From Dactylosporangium sucinum (GTDB lineage Bacteria > Actinomycetota > Actinomycetes > Mycobacteriales > Micromonosporaceae): a DNA stretch of 64,000 bases. The position numbers and the translations under genes were made by a program. The DNA lies in contig NZ_BMPI01000012.1 of assembly GCF_014647515.1 (NCBI RefSeq), positions 147,546 through 211,545 on the forward strand, in the 5' to 3' direction. This document shows, piece by piece, positions 26,803-36,262 of the stretch (position 1 is its first letter; each line of letters starts with the position of its first letter). The notes under the pieces were generated by a model. The model did not search any database. It was not told the origin of the DNA and worked only from the letters and a program-made list of their open reading frames with translations.

Positions 26803-26998
26803 ACCCGGCCTCCGGTCATCAATGGCGGAATCCGGTGATGCTACGGCCGGTCCGGCGTCACTCGACTGCGCCGTCAGGATGTCGACATCTACCGTTCTTC
26901 GGCTCGGCCGGCCTTGAACCGCCTCTGTACGATGCACCGCGCGATTCAAGATCGCATTGCGTCGACGTACACACACGGCAATCAGGAGTTCTACACAT

Positions 26999-27790
26999 AT
27001 GCTGTCCCAGCCGCAGTATCACGCGCGTTCGCTGGCCCTGGCCGGGCGGACCGCGGAAACTTCACCCGACGCCGTTGCGGCGATCGACCGGTTCGCCGCT
27101 GAGCGCGGCTTCCCGTTGCCCGCGTCGGTGCGGGAATGGTATTCACTCGCCGCCGGACATGAGACGCTGCGCAGGTTCAGCAACGAGGACCGCGTGTATG
27201 CGGCCCACGAGCTGGGCCGGCTGGAACGCTACTGGCCCGACGGCAAGCCCGACCAGGAGCGCGAGTGGGATCCGGTCGCCGAGCGTCAGCTGCTGCCGTT
27301 CATGATCGAGAATCAGGGAGTCTGCTACTGGGCGGTCATGCTCGACGGCAGCGACGACCCGCCCGTGATGATCTCGTTCGACGATCTGTACCCCACCGAC
27401 GAGTGGACGATGCTGGCGGCTTCGTTCTCGGACCTGGTGTACACCCGAATCTGGGACCACCAGGCGATGAGCGGCGAGCGGACGCTCCGGGCGCCGGTCC
27501 CGAGCTTCGACCCGGCCACCTGGGCGGGCCTCGGCACACAGTTGGAGCAGCGGCCCGCGGACAGCGACGGCCAGCGGTACCGGTTCGCCGCAAGCGCCGA
27601 CGACCAGCGGGTCCTGCTGGAGAAGGACGCGTGGGGACCCACCGGCCAGTGTTACCTGTGGGCAGCCGGCGACGACCTGCTCGTCGACCTCGTCACCACC
27701 GTGCGGGCGTCCAGCGGCCTGGCGACGGAGCTCAGCATGTACTGGGGCAAGGAGACCCTCGACCGCATCGGTCATCGCCTGGGAGCCTGA
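26999..27790 (+). CDS. SMI1/KNR4 (SUKH) family protein
   Basis: 263 residues, soluble. Residues 20-165 carry the SUKH pattern: AIDRFAAERGFPLPASVREWYSLAAG, then LPFMIENQGVCYWAVMLDGSDDPPVMISF and SFSDLVYTRIWD. Members act as toxin-immunity proteins or housekeeping adaptors; no polymorphic toxin gene is beside it, so immunity is not supported here. ATG 26999 has AGGAG about 10 bases upstream. Confidence 0.8.
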   Translation: MLSQPQYHARSLALAGRTAETSPDAVAAIDRFAAERGFPLPASVREWYSLAAGHETLRRFSNEDRVYAAHELGRLERYWPDGKPDQEREWDPVAERQLLPFMIENQGVCYWAVMLDGSDDPPVMISFDDLYPTDEWTMLAASFSDLVYTRIWDHQAMSGERTLRAPVPSFDPATWAGLGTQLEQRPADSDGQRYRFAASADDQRVLLEKDAWGPTGQCYLWAAGDDLLVDLVTTVRASSGLATELSMYWGKETLDRIGHRLGA

Positions 27791-27984
27791 ACCAGCTCGC
27801 CATGCGCACGGCGCGGCCGGGGGCTCCGGTGTCGAACCACCGCCCCGGCCGGCAGCCGCACCACCACGGCTACGCTCCCGCGCGAGGCACAGACCTGCGC
27901 TCGTACCTACGACCGCCGCAGGCTGCCGCGCGTGGCGAAGCGACCAACGCCGCTGCTCCTCAGCGACGTTGATCGCACTGCCCC

Positions 27985-28449
27985 TCACTGCCCGCTGTTG
28001 CGCCCGGTCAGCTCGGCCTTGCGGCGCACCAGCGCCGACCTTGCCCGGCGGGCCGCCCGCAGGTTCACGGCGGCCAGGACGCCCAGGGTGAGCACGATGC
28101 CCAGCAGCGACGGCTCGAGCTTGTGCCGCAGAGTGGTGATGACCAACGCACCGAGGGTGAAGACAACCCAGGCGGCGACGCCGAGCCAGCCGGCGACCAC
28201 CCGGTCCCGGGCAAGCAGCGGCATCCGGCGGGTCACGGCCCAGCCGCCGAACGCCGCCCAGCACAAGCCGATCGTCATCAACACCGCGAAGGCCACCTTC
28301 GTGCGCGGCGGCAACCCGGGCTCCGTCGCCCAGAGCAGGCCGATCAGGGCGCTCCCGGTGAGTCCGGCCAAGGCCAGGATCAGGTAGCCGACCCGCTTGC
28401 GCAGGGACAACGGCGCCTCGATCCGCGCCAGCACCTCTTCCGGAGTCAT
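27985..28449 (-). CDS. Four-helix membrane protein cotranslated with an ECF sigma factor (possible anti-sigma factor)
   Basis: 154 residues: a short cytosolic N-terminus (MTPEEVLARIEAPLSLRKR) followed by four membrane helices and a basic C-terminal tail. Its ATG overlaps the sigma-factor stop (ATGA), the usual position of a cognate anti-sigma gene. However, it has no HxxxCxxC zinc-type anti-sigma motif and only about 20 residues ahead of helix 1, so the anti-sigma role is an inference from context only. Confidence 0.75.
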   Translation of the reverse strand: MTPEEVLARIEAPLSLRKRVGYLILALAGLTGSALIGLLWATEPGLPPRTKVAFAVLMTIGLCWAAFGGWAVTRRMPLLARDRVVAGWLGVAAWVVFTLGALVITTLRHKLEPSLLGIVLTLGVLAAVNLRAARRARSALVRRKAELTGRNSGQ

Positions 28450-28964
28450 GCCTCGTACCCCTTCCGCACCAGTTCCTGGCGTAGCAACCTGCGGGCCCGA
28501 TTGAGCCGCGACTTGACCGTGCCGACGGGTACGGCGCAGATCTGCGCGCACGTCTCCAGCGGCAGGTCCTCGAGATAGAACAGCAGGAGCACCTCCCGTT
28601 CCCGGGCCGGAAGCTCCGCCAGGGCCCCCGCGAGCAGCTCCCGGTTGACGACACCTTCCGCCTCGTCCTCGCCCCGCACGTCGTCGATCGGTTCGGGTTC
28701 CGGGCGCACGTACGCCTCCCGCAACCGGTTCATCACCGCCCGGCGCGCGACGGTGAACAGCCACGGCGTGAAACGGTCCGGCCGCCGCAGCCGTGGTAGC
28801 CCTCTGACGACGGCCAGCCAGATCTCCTGCACCACGTCGTCGTCGGGCCCGCCGAGCATCCGCCGGACGTACCGTTCGACCGTCGGGTGCCAGCCCCGCA
28901 CCAGCTCGGCGAAGGCCTCCCGTTCACCCAACTGGCAGCGGACCACCAGCAACTCATCGCTCAT
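28446..28964 (-). CDS. ECF RNA polymerase sigma factor
   Basis: 172 residues. Sigma region 2 (AFAELVRGWHPTVERYVRRMLGGPDDDVVQEIWLAVVRGLPRLRRPDRFTPWLFTVARR) and region 4 (LPAREREVLLLFYLEDLPLETCAQICAVPVGTVKSRLNRARRLLRQEL) are complete, joined by a short acidic linker. GGAGG lies 5 bases before the ATG. The gene is coupled to a four-helix membrane protein that may hold it inactive. Confidence 0.94.
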   Translation of the reverse strand: MSDELLVVRCQLGEREAFAELVRGWHPTVERYVRRMLGGPDDDVVQEIWLAVVRGLPRLRRPDRFTPWLFTVARRAVMNRLREAYVRPEPEPIDDVRGEDEAEGVVNRELLAGALAELPAREREVLLLFYLEDLPLETCAQICAVPVGTVKSRLNRARRLLRQELVRKGYEA

Positions 28965-29068
28965 CGACCCTCCTTCGCCTATTCAGTCGGCGCGCGGGCC
29001 CGGCAGGTTCATTGTGCCGAAAACGGCCATCACGATGGGAAGACGCCGGGATGCCGTCGAGGCGCGTG

Positions 29069-29473
29069 CTACGTGACGCCGAACTCGTAGCTGACCGCGC
29101 GCTGCACCGGCCCGGCGTACTCCGTCATGACGAACCACACCGTGTCAGCAGAAGCGTGCACGGCCACAGGAATCGTGCTTTCGTCCTCGAACCTCAGGGT
29201 GAAGACCGGATCGAGCGCGCGGAGGAAGTCGAACGCCTCGCGCTCCTCAGGGCCGTCACTGAGTATCCGGCCGCGGGCGCGCCACCCGCCGTCCACGACG
29301 GCGATGACTACCGCGACCTCAACGCTGCCGAGCAGGGTGGACGAGTTCGCCCACCAGTCCAGCCAGCAACGGCCCTCGAAGCTCTCCACGCACCCATCTT
29401 CCCGCTCCGAGCCGCAGTCCAGACGACGTGGGTCGTGCCGGCATTCGAGATGCAGCGCGCGGAACCGCCTCAT
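29069..29473 (-). CDS. Hypothetical small protein
   Basis: 134 residues from ATG 29473, which overlaps the stop of the upstream membrane-protein gene (ATGA); GTG 29389 would give a 106-residue form. The C-terminal part (SVEVAVVIAVVDGGWRARGRILSDGPEEREAFDFLRALDPVFTLRFEDESTIPVAVH) looks like an alternating beta-strand domain. It faintly resembles small actinomycete DUF proteins, but I cannot name the family. The cysteine- and arginine-rich first 35 residues are doubtful as coding sequence. Confidence 0.55.
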   Translation of the reverse strand: MRRFRALHLECRHDPRRLDCGSEREDGCVESFEGRCWLDWWANSSTLLGSVEVAVVIAVVDGGWRARGRILSDGPEEREAFDFLRALDPVFTLRFEDESTIPVAVHASADTVWFVMTEYAGPVQRAVSYEFGVT

Positions 29474-29835
29474 GGGTCGACCCTGTTCAGATCGTGCCAG
29501 CAGGTAGGGGACACGATCGTGTTGGTGATGATGGCTGCGGCCAGAGCAAAACCGACGCAGACGCCGACGGCTGCGGCGCGTTTGCTGGACAGCCCGGGGC
29601 GCCAGGCGAGCACGGCCGCGACCACGGCGGCCACCGGCAACGAGAACGCGAGGGAGAGCCACACGGTTTCCCGGAACGCCCAGACCAGCCAAGCCGGATC
29701 CCCGGTGATGTCCTCGCAGGGCACCAAGTATGACGGCATCGGCGCCGCCGCCAGCGGCGCCGTGGCAAGACCGGCGACCGCGTATCCCACCATTGTCCAG
29801 CTCAGCGCACTTCGGATCCTCGGCCGGTCATGCAC
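29470..29835 (-). CDS. Small membrane protein, unknown function
   Basis: 121 residues with about three hydrophobic segments (TMVGYAVAGLATAPLAA, ETVWLSLAFSLPVAAVVAAVL, AAAVGVCVGFALAAAII). No family recognised. Translationally coupled to the downstream hypothetical gene through ATGA. Confidence 0.6.
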   Translation of the reverse strand: MHDRPRIRSALSWTMVGYAVAGLATAPLAAAPMPSYLVPCEDITGDPAWLVWAFRETVWLSLAFSLPVAAVVAAVLAWRPGLSSKRAAAVGVCVGFALAAAIITNTIVSPTCWHDLNRVDP

Positions 29836-29896
29836 AACCGCGTAGTGTGCCAGACAAGGGTCGACAGCGCTGGCCCGTGTTACCGCACGTGCAGAG

Positions 29897-30763
29897 TCAC
29901 TCTGGAGCAGATGACCGAGATCGCCGTCGACCCGGCGTTGACGATGAGCCCTTGACGAGCCGGCGGGTCACAGCACCGGCCAGCAGCAGGATGAGCAGCA
30001 CCGCGAACGGTGCGGCGCCGAGCCCGTCGACCGTGTCCGCCAGCCGGCGCTGCACGTCCTGCGCCGCCGCGATGACCGGGTCGTCGACGTCGCCGCGCAG
30101 CTCGTTCCAGCCGTAGTAGGCGACGTATCCACCGGCGGCGAGCAGCACCGCTCCGGCGACCCGCGACAGCGCGCCACTGAAGCGGCGCAGCCGGGTCGCG
30201 ACGGCCGGCCGGGCCAGCGCGACCGCCAGCGCCGCCACGCCGACGAGCAGCCCCATGCCGATCGCGTACGCGACGAACAGCCCGACGCCGGAGCGCACCG
30301 ACCCGGCGCGGAAGCTCGACGCGACGATCGCCAGGAACGGCGCAATGGTGCACGACAACGACGCCAGCGCGTACCCCGCGCCGAACAGCACCATCGAGCC
30401 GGCGGACCGCCTGACCGCCGGGCCACGCACCGGCCGCAGCTTGAACGACGGCAGGTGCCGCCCGGCGACCAGCCACCCGCCGAGCACCACCAGCAGCAGG
30501 CCGAACACCACCGTGAACCACGGCAGGAACCGGTGCAGCGCGCTGGCGACCGGCGCGACGAGCAGCCCGAAGGTACCGAACACCGCGACGAACCCGAGGG
30601 TCATCGCGGCGGTGGCGGCGACGGCGCGGCGGACCGCCACCGGGCGGGTCGGGCTGTCGTCGCCGAGGACGAGCAGCGTCAGGTACACCGGCAGCAGCGC
30701 GAACCCGCACGGGTTGACGGCGGCGACGAGCCCGGCGGCCAGGGCGAGCCCGAGATCGGACAC
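29897..30763 (-). CDS. ccdA: CcdA/DsbD-like thiol-disulfide carrier membrane protein
   Basis: 288 residues, six to eight helices. It carries the two conserved redox cysteines in NPCGFALLPVYL (helix 1) and ASLSCTIAPFLAI (helix 4), the signature of CcdA, which passes electrons from cytosolic thioredoxin to extracellular thiol proteins. The GTG start is one base after the stop of the TlpA-like lipoprotein gene, so the two work as a pair. The C-terminus is basic and extended compared with typical CcdA. Confidence 0.92.
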   Translation of the reverse strand: MSDLGLALAAGLVAAVNPCGFALLPVYLTLLVLGDDSPTRPVAVRRAVAATAAMTLGFVAVFGTFGLLVAPVASALHRFLPWFTVVFGLLLVVLGGWLVAGRHLPSFKLRPVRGPAVRRSAGSMVLFGAGYALASLSCTIAPFLAIVASSFRAGSVRSGVGLFVAYAIGMGLLVGVAALAVALARPAVATRLRRFSGALSRVAGAVLLAAGGYVAYYGWNELRGDVDDPVIAAAQDVQRRLADTVDGLGAAPFAVLLILLLAGAVTRRLVKGSSSTPGRRRSRSSAPE

Positions 30764-30764
30764 C

Positions 30765-31331
30765 TCAGGTCAGCTTGCCCGCGCGGCCGAGCAACTCGTC
30801 ACCGCCGAACGCGCCCTTGTGCGCCACCGTGCCGGAGCTGTCCAGCAGCACGAACGTGCTCTGCGCGGTGACGCCGAACCGCTTCCACACCGCACCGGCC
30901 TCGTCGGACAGGTGCGGCACACCGTCGAGCTTCCACTCGGTGACGAACCGCCGCATCGCGGCCTCATCGTCGAGCCCGCCGACACCGACCACGGTGACCT
31001 TGCCCGCCAGCTGTTCGGCCGTCGCCCGGACGCCCTTCGCCTGGCCGGCACAGGTAGGACACCACGGCGCCCAGAACCACAGCACGACCGGCCGGCCGGC
31101 CAGGGTCGCACCGTCGAACTCGCCGCCCGTCAGGGTTTTGGCCCTGAACGCCAGTGTGGACGGCACGGCGCCGCCGGTCACACCCGGTGCGGTGGCGTCG
31201 GCCGAGGCCGCGGGGCGGACCGGGGTCGCGGGGGCGCCCGCGCCGCCGGACGGCGGCGCGCTCCCGTTGGCGCACCCCGCCAGCACGGCGAGCGCGGCTA
31301 CCAGATGCAGGGCGATGTGATGACGGCGCAC
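30765..31331 (-). CDS. TlpA/ResA-like thioredoxin-fold lipoprotein
   Basis: 188 residues. The signal peptide ends in lipobox LAGC (Cys 19). A Pro/Ala-rich linker is followed by a thioredoxin fold with active site WCPTC and cis-Pro in a TFVLLD segment. It is an extracytoplasmic, membrane-tethered disulfide reductase or exchanger, kept reduced by the adjacent CcdA. No cytochrome c maturation genes are adjacent, so its clients are unknown. Confidence 0.92.
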   Translation of the reverse strand: MRRHHIALHLVAALAVLAGCANGSAPPSGGAGAPATPVRPAASADATAPGVTGGAVPSTLAFRAKTLTGGEFDGATLAGRPVVLWFWAPWCPTCAGQAKGVRATAEQLAGKVTVVGVGGLDDEAAMRRFVTEWKLDGVPHLSDEAGAVWKRFGVTAQSTFVLLDSSGTVAHKGAFGGDELLGRAGKLT

Positions 31332-31441
31332 GCCGTGACCTTACGACCACACCGGCCGGCGGGACCTTACGAAGTGATGACCGATCCTGGGCACCCACCG
31401 GGCATAGTCGAACACTATTCAACAGCAGATCGAGGGTTTTC

Positions 31442-31471
31442 TTGACTTCGACTGTGGGTTCTTGTTTGAAT
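31442..31471 (+). promoter_or_regulatory. Possible promoter of the secreted glycosidase
   Basis: TTGACT (31442-31447) and TTGAAT (31466-31471), 18 bases apart, in an unusually AT-rich stretch of the 186-base divergent interval. The -10 fit is four of six. The upstream AACACTATTCAAC segment may hold an operator but has no clean symmetry. Confidence 0.35.
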
Positions 31472-31517
31472 CTGACAACTTCAGTGGAGTGCGGGCTGAG
31501 CGCCTCAAGGAGTCACC

Positions 31518-34500
31518 ATGGTTCTGGTCCGGCCGCGGCTCGCGGCAGCAGTGGCGGTTGTCGCGGCGTTCACCGGCGTCGTGGCGGCACCGCTGACCTC
31601 GACCGCCGCCGCGGCGGCGCCGCCGGTCTACCCGGCGGTCGGGCCGACCACGCACGTCCTCGACCACTCCGCCCTGCTCGGCTCGGTCCCGGAGCCGGCC
31701 TGGTACGAGGCGAACATCCCCTTCGTCGACCTGCCGGACAAGGATATCCAGGCCACCTACTACTACCGGTGGCGGACCTACAAAGAGGCGTTGAAGTACA
31801 CCGGCCCCAAGGACGGCTGGATCGCCTCGGAGTTCCTCGGACCGGTCGGATACTCCGCGCCGTACGGCGGGATCAACGCGGCCGCGGCGCACCACATCTA
31901 CGAGGGGCGCTGGCTGCGCGACCCGCGCTACGTCAACGACTACCTGGACTACTGGCTGCGCGGCTCCGGCGCGGCGGCCAAGCCCGCCACCGACCAGCTC
32001 AACGACAACACCACCGACTGGGCCCATCAGTACTCGTTCTGGGCCGTCGACGCGGCGGTCGCCCGGGCCGAGGTGACCGGGGACTGGCGGTTCCTCGCCG
32101 ACCGGTTGCCGGAACTGCGGCAGCAGTACGAGCGGTGGAAGTCCACCAACTTCGACGCGCAACTCGGCCTGTACTGGCAGACGCCGGTGTGGGACGCGAT
32201 GGAGTTCACCGCGAGCTCCTACCAGAGCGACGACCCCTACCACGGCGGCGACGGCTACCGGCCGACGATCAACGCCTACCAGTACGGCGACGCCCGGGCG
32301 CTGGCGCTGCTGCTGCGCAGGTCCGGTGACCCCGCCGGGGCGGCCCGCTACGAACGCGAGGCGGCGGCCCTGCGCGCCAACGCCGAGCAGTACCTGTGGG
32401 ATCCGGCCACGTCGTTCTACAAGCACGTCATGCGGGACGGCAACCCGTCGCTGCGGCCCATCGCCGACCGGGAGCAGATCGGCTTCATCCCCTGGTACTT
32501 CCACATGGCACCGGCCGGCAACGCGGTCGCCTGGGCGCAGCTGACCGACCCGCAGGGCTTCGCCGCGCCGTACGGTCCCACGACCACCGAGCGGCGCAGC
32601 CCGTGGTTCATGCACCAGGCGCTCGACGGCTGCTGCCGCTGGGACGGCCCGAGCTGGCCGTACGCCACCAGCCAGACCCTGACCGCGCTGGCCAACCAGC
32701 TGCTCGACTATCCGGCCCAGTCGTACGTCGACCGCGCCGACTTCTACGCCGTCCTGCGCGGATACGCGCTGACGCAGCGCAAGAACGGCCAGCCCTACGT
32801 GGCCGAGGCGCACCACCCGGACGAGGATCGCTGGATCTACGACGGGCGCGGCCACAGCGAGGACTACAACCACTCGACGTTCAACGACATCGTGCTGTCC
32901 GGCCTGCTCGGCATCCGCCCGCAGGAGGGCGACTCGGTGCGCATCTCGCCGCTCGTGCCGTACAACTGGAGCCACTTCGCGGTGGAGAACCTCGCCTACC
33001 ACGGCCACAATCTCACGATCGTCTGGGATCGTGACGGCACCGCATACGGTCAGGGCAAGGGGCTGCGCGTGTGGGTCGACGGCGCGCCGCGGCTGCAGCG
33101 GGCCACCCTGGCCGAGGTCACCGTCGCCGTGACCGGCCGTCCGACCGGCGCGACGGTGCTGCCCGAGCTGGTCGACGACGCGGCCAACGTGGCGAAGACC
33201 GGCTATCCGACCGCGCGGGCCTCCTACACGTGGCCGGGCGACGCCGCGGTCAACGCGATCGACGGGCAGGACTTCCACCTCGACGTGCCGACCACCCGCT
33301 GGACCACGTACCGGTCGCCGAACGCCAGCGACTGGCTGGAGGTCGACCTCGGCGCCGCGACCCACGTGTCGGACGTGCGCATCGACTTCTACGACGACGG
33401 CGGCGGCGTACGGACCCCCACGTCCTTCGCCCTGCAGGCGCAGGCGCTCGACGGGACGTGGCAGGACGTGCCGGGCCAGCGCCGGGAGCCCACCGTGCCC
33501 GTGGGCAGGGCGATCAACCGGGTTGTCGTCGACCCGCCGATCACCACCGACCGGCTGCGTGTGGTGGCGTCGCGCGCCGACGGCGGCGCGGTCGGCATCA
33601 CCGCGCTGCAACTGTGGCGGCTCCCCGACCCCGCGCTGCGCGCCGGCTTCACCGGGCTCACCGACGGCGCGCTCAGCGTGGACGCGGGCCGGACCGTCAC
33701 CGTCACGACCAGGGTCACCGCCGATCGGCCGAAGGCCGCGGTGACGGCGACGCTGGAGGTGCCCCGCGGCTGGACGGCCCGCGCCGTCTCGCCGGCCACT
33801 GCCGCGAAACTCACGCCCGGCAAGGCGCTGACGACAGCCTGGCAGGTCACGGTCCCGGCCGACGCCGACGTCGGCTCGGGCCTGCCGATCCGGGTCCTGG
33901 CCCGGTCCGGGACCGGCGCCGACGGCACGAGCAGCGCCGTCGCCGCCACCCGCTACCAGTTCTCACCGGCGGACTTCCCGACGACGGTGTGGGACGACGA
34001 CTTCAGTACCGATCGCACGGCCGACTACCGGATCGACCGCCCGGCCGGCGGTGAACCGGCACCCGCCTTCTCGCTGGCCGGCGGTGCGCTCACGGCACAG
34101 TCGACCGGCCGCGCGTTCGGCGTCCTCGCCGCGCCCGTCAGCGGCTCGCCGGCCGGGACCGCGATCATCGTGGAGCCGAAGCGGTTCGCCGGTTCGGCAC
34201 CGGAGGACAGCCTGTTCATCGGGCAGTCGGCGGGCAACGGCGACAACGCGCTCGCCTGGTACAACAACCACTTCGGCACGTCGGGGGTCGACGTGCAGGT
34301 CGGCGGCGCGGGCCGCGGCGACGCCACGGGCGGCTGCTGCGCCCAGGTGCGGTGGCAGCCCGGTGACAGGTTCGCCGTCGTGGTCCGCTGGGGACAGCTG
34401 ACCACCTGGTATCAGCACGACGGCGGGTGGACCCAGCTCCACAACGCGCCCGTCAGCCGCGCGGTCGACCCCGCGACGCTGGCGTCCTGGGCGCCGGCCG

Positions 34501-34562
34501 TCGGGCTCCGCCTCGACAGCGGTTCGATCTCCCTCGACCGGATCACCGTCCTGACCCGCTGA
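31518..34562 (+). CDS. Large secreted glycoside hydrolase, MGH1/GH63-like, with F5/8C-type domain
   Basis: 1014 residues. Signal peptide about 1-35; then an (alpha/alpha)6-type catalytic domain (40-530) with RYVNDYLDYW, TDWAHQYSFWAVDAAV, LGLYWQTPVWDAMEFT and the C-terminal DYNHSTFNDIVLSGLLGIRPQEGD, as in MGH1-like/GH63-related and trehalase-like hydrolases. A galactose-binding-like F5/8 type C region follows (about 575-705), then an NPCBM/NEW3-type beta domain (715-805) and a C-terminal concanavalin-like beta domain. Acidic residues near WD/E segments are candidate catalysts. The substrate is likely an alpha-linked or highly branched plant or fungal polysaccharide. No operon partner is on the same strand. 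Confidence 0.82.
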   Translation: MVLVRPRLAAAVAVVAAFTGVVAAPLTSTAAAAAPPVYPAVGPTTHVLDHSALLGSVPEPAWYEANIPFVDLPDKDIQATYYYRWRTYKEALKYTGPKDGWIASEFLGPVGYSAPYGGINAAAAHHIYEGRWLRDPRYVNDYLDYWLRGSGAAAKPATDQLNDNTTDWAHQYSFWAVDAAVARAEVTGDWRFLADRLPELRQQYERWKSTNFDAQLGLYWQTPVWDAMEFTASSYQSDDPYHGGDGYRPTINAYQYGDARALALLLRRSGDPAGAARYEREAAALRANAEQYLWDPATSFYKHVMRDGNPSLRPIADREQIGFIPWYFHMAPAGNAVAWAQLTDPQGFAAPYGPTTTERRSPWFMHQALDGCCRWDGPSWPYATSQTLTALANQLLDYPAQSYVDRADFYAVLRGYALTQRKNGQPYVAEAHHPDEDRWIYDGRGHSEDYNHSTFNDIVLSGLLGIRPQEGDSVRISPLVPYNWSHFAVENLAYHGHNLTIVWDRDGTAYGQGKGLRVWVDGAPRLQRATLAEVTVAVTGRPTGATVLPELVDDAANVAKTGYPTARASYTWPGDAAVNAIDGQDFHLDVPTTRWTTYRSPNASDWLEVDLGAATHVSDVRIDFYDDGGGVRTPTSFALQAQALDGTWQDVPGQRREPTVPVGRAINRVVVDPPITTDRLRVVASRADGGAVGITALQLWRLPDPALRAGFTGLTDGALSVDAGRTVTVTTRVTADRPKAAVTATLEVPRGWTARAVSPATAAKLTPGKALTTAWQVTVPADADVGSGLPIRVLARSGTGADGTSSAVAATRYQFSPADFPTTVWDDDFSTDRTADYRIDRPAGGEPAPAFSLAGGALTAQSTGRAFGVLAAPVSGSPAGTAIIVEPKRFAGSAPEDSLFIGQSAGNGDNALAWYNNHFGTSGVDVQVGGAGRGDATGGCCAQVRWQPGDRFAVVVRWGQLTTWYQHDGGWTQLHNAPVSRAVDPATLASWAPAVGLRLDSGSISLDRITVLTR

Positions 34563-34705
34563 GGCCTGGCGGTCAGCTGCTAAATCAATCGACGTTCCGG
34601 CCCCGTCGTGTGATCCTGCCCGGGTGATCGACGGACCGGGGCAACGGCTGACCGGTCCCTGATGTCGTGTCCGGCGTCCGGGCGACCTTCGAGAGGACGA
34701 GCCGC

Positions 34706-36010
34706 ATGAGCGGGGACGCGGTGCCCGCGGCCGAGCGCGAACCCGCACCACGGCACAGGCCCGTGGGCGGGCTGCTGCGGACGCGGAACTTCGCCCTGCT
34801 GTGGGTCGGGCAGTCCACCAGCGCGGTCGGCTCCGCGATGACGACGGTGGCGCTCCCGCTGGTGGCCATCTCGACCCTGCATGCCGGTCCGGCCATGGTC
34901 GCCCTGCTCACAGCCGCCACCTGGTTGCCATGGCTGCTGATCGGGCTGCCGGTCGGTGTCTGGGTCGACCGATGGCCGCGCCGGCGCACCCTGCTCATCG
35001 CCGACATCGTCTCTGCGGCGGTGCTCGTCGTCATCCCGATCGCGGCCTGGACCAACGTGCTGACCATGACCATGCTGCTGGTGGCCGCGCTGCTCGCCGG
35101 GATCGCCGGTGTCTTCGCCAACGTGGCGTTCAACGCGTTCCTGCCCCATCTCGTCCGCGCGGAAGACCTCATGGAAGGCAACGCCAAGCTGCAGACCAGC
35201 GCATCGGTCGCCCTGGTCGTCGGGCCGGGTCTCGGCGGGCTGCTGGCCCAGGCGGCCGGCGCGGTCAGCGGAATCCTCATCGACGCCCTCACCTTCCTGG
35301 TGTCGGCGGCCTGCCTGCTCGGCCTACGCTCCGAGCCGGAGCCGCACCCTTCCGCGGGCGATCGCCCCGGCATGCTGCGCCAGATCGCCGAGGGCATCGG
35401 CTTCATCATGCGCGGACGCCTGCTGCAGGCCATGCTGGTGGTAGCTGCGGCGACCAACTTCGCGATGCTGGGCATCACCGCGCTGCGCGTCGTCTTCCTG
35501 GTGCGTACCGAAGGCACCGCGCCGGGAACCGCGGGCCTGGTGATCGGTGCGGGCAGCGTCGGCGCCATCCTCGGCGCCGCACTCGCCACGCGGGCATCCC
35601 GGCGCTTCGGCAGCGCCCGCACCTACCTGGTGGCGAACCTCGCGGCCGCGCCGTTCGTGCTGTTGCTGCCGCTCGGCGGCCACGGCTGGCGCCTCACGCT
35701 GTTCGCGGCGGGCTCCTTCATCGCTCTTGCCGGAGCCACGATGTCGAACGTGATGACCATGACGTACCGCGGCAACTTCGTTCCCGCGCACCTGCTCGGC
35801 CGGGTCACCGCCGCATCGCGGATCTTCGTGTTCGGCACCATCCCGTTCGGTGCGGCAACCGCCGGCCTCCTGGCCTCGGCGCTCGGAACCCGGTCGGCCA
35901 TGTGGGCGCTCGCCGTCCTCTACGTCATCGCCCCCCTGCCCCTGCTCGCCACCGAGGCCCGCACGCTGCGCGAATTCCCGGCCCAAGGCACGCCAACCGC
36001 TGTTGCGTGA
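34706..36010 (+). CDS. MFS transporter (drug-efflux type)
   Basis: 434 residues, twelve predicted membrane helices. RTRNFALLWVGQSTSAVGSAM at the N-terminus and GVWVDRWPRRRTLLIADI in loop 2-3 (motif A-like) are typical of the enterobactin-exporter/MFS_3 group. The ATG has GAGAGG about 9 bases upstream. It is alone in its transcription unit; the exported compound is unknown. The long cytosolic loop after helix 6 starts near RSEPEPHPSAGDRPG. Confidence 0.92.
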   Translation: MSGDAVPAAEREPAPRHRPVGGLLRTRNFALLWVGQSTSAVGSAMTTVALPLVAISTLHAGPAMVALLTAATWLPWLLIGLPVGVWVDRWPRRRTLLIADIVSAAVLVVIPIAAWTNVLTMTMLLVAALLAGIAGVFANVAFNAFLPHLVRAEDLMEGNAKLQTSASVALVVGPGLGGLLAQAAGAVSGILIDALTFLVSAACLLGLRSEPEPHPSAGDRPGMLRQIAEGIGFIMRGRLLQAMLVVAAATNFAMLGITALRVVFLVRTEGTAPGTAGLVIGAGSVGAILGAALATRASRRFGSARTYLVANLAAAPFVLLLPLGGHGWRLTLFAAGSFIALAGATMSNVMTMTYRGNFVPAHLLGRVTAASRIFVFGTIPFGAATAGLLASALGTRSAMWALAVLYVIAPLPLLATEARTLREFPAQGTPTAVA

Positions 36011-36262
36011 CGCACTCGGTGAGCATGACGAGCACACCGGTCTCGTGTGGGAGATGGAACCGCCGGGCCGACCGCACGAACCAGGGAAACGCCGGTCGCC
36101 GACCTTGTCCTCCGAAGCGGTCGTCCTGTTCACGGGTGCGGAGGGGTGTGCCGCTCCCCCGGTAGGCACGGAACCGACAGCGCCGCACAGGCCGGCCAGG
36201 AGGGCGCCGAGGAAGCCGAATTTCGGATGCGAAGGTTCGGTCGGATGGGTACGAATGTCGCC

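Noticed and set aside
26999..27790. SUKH protein as part of a toxin-immunity locus
   Set aside because: No polymorphic toxin, secretion marker or additional immunity gene is adjacent; the neighbours are a small membrane protein and an ECF sigma operon.
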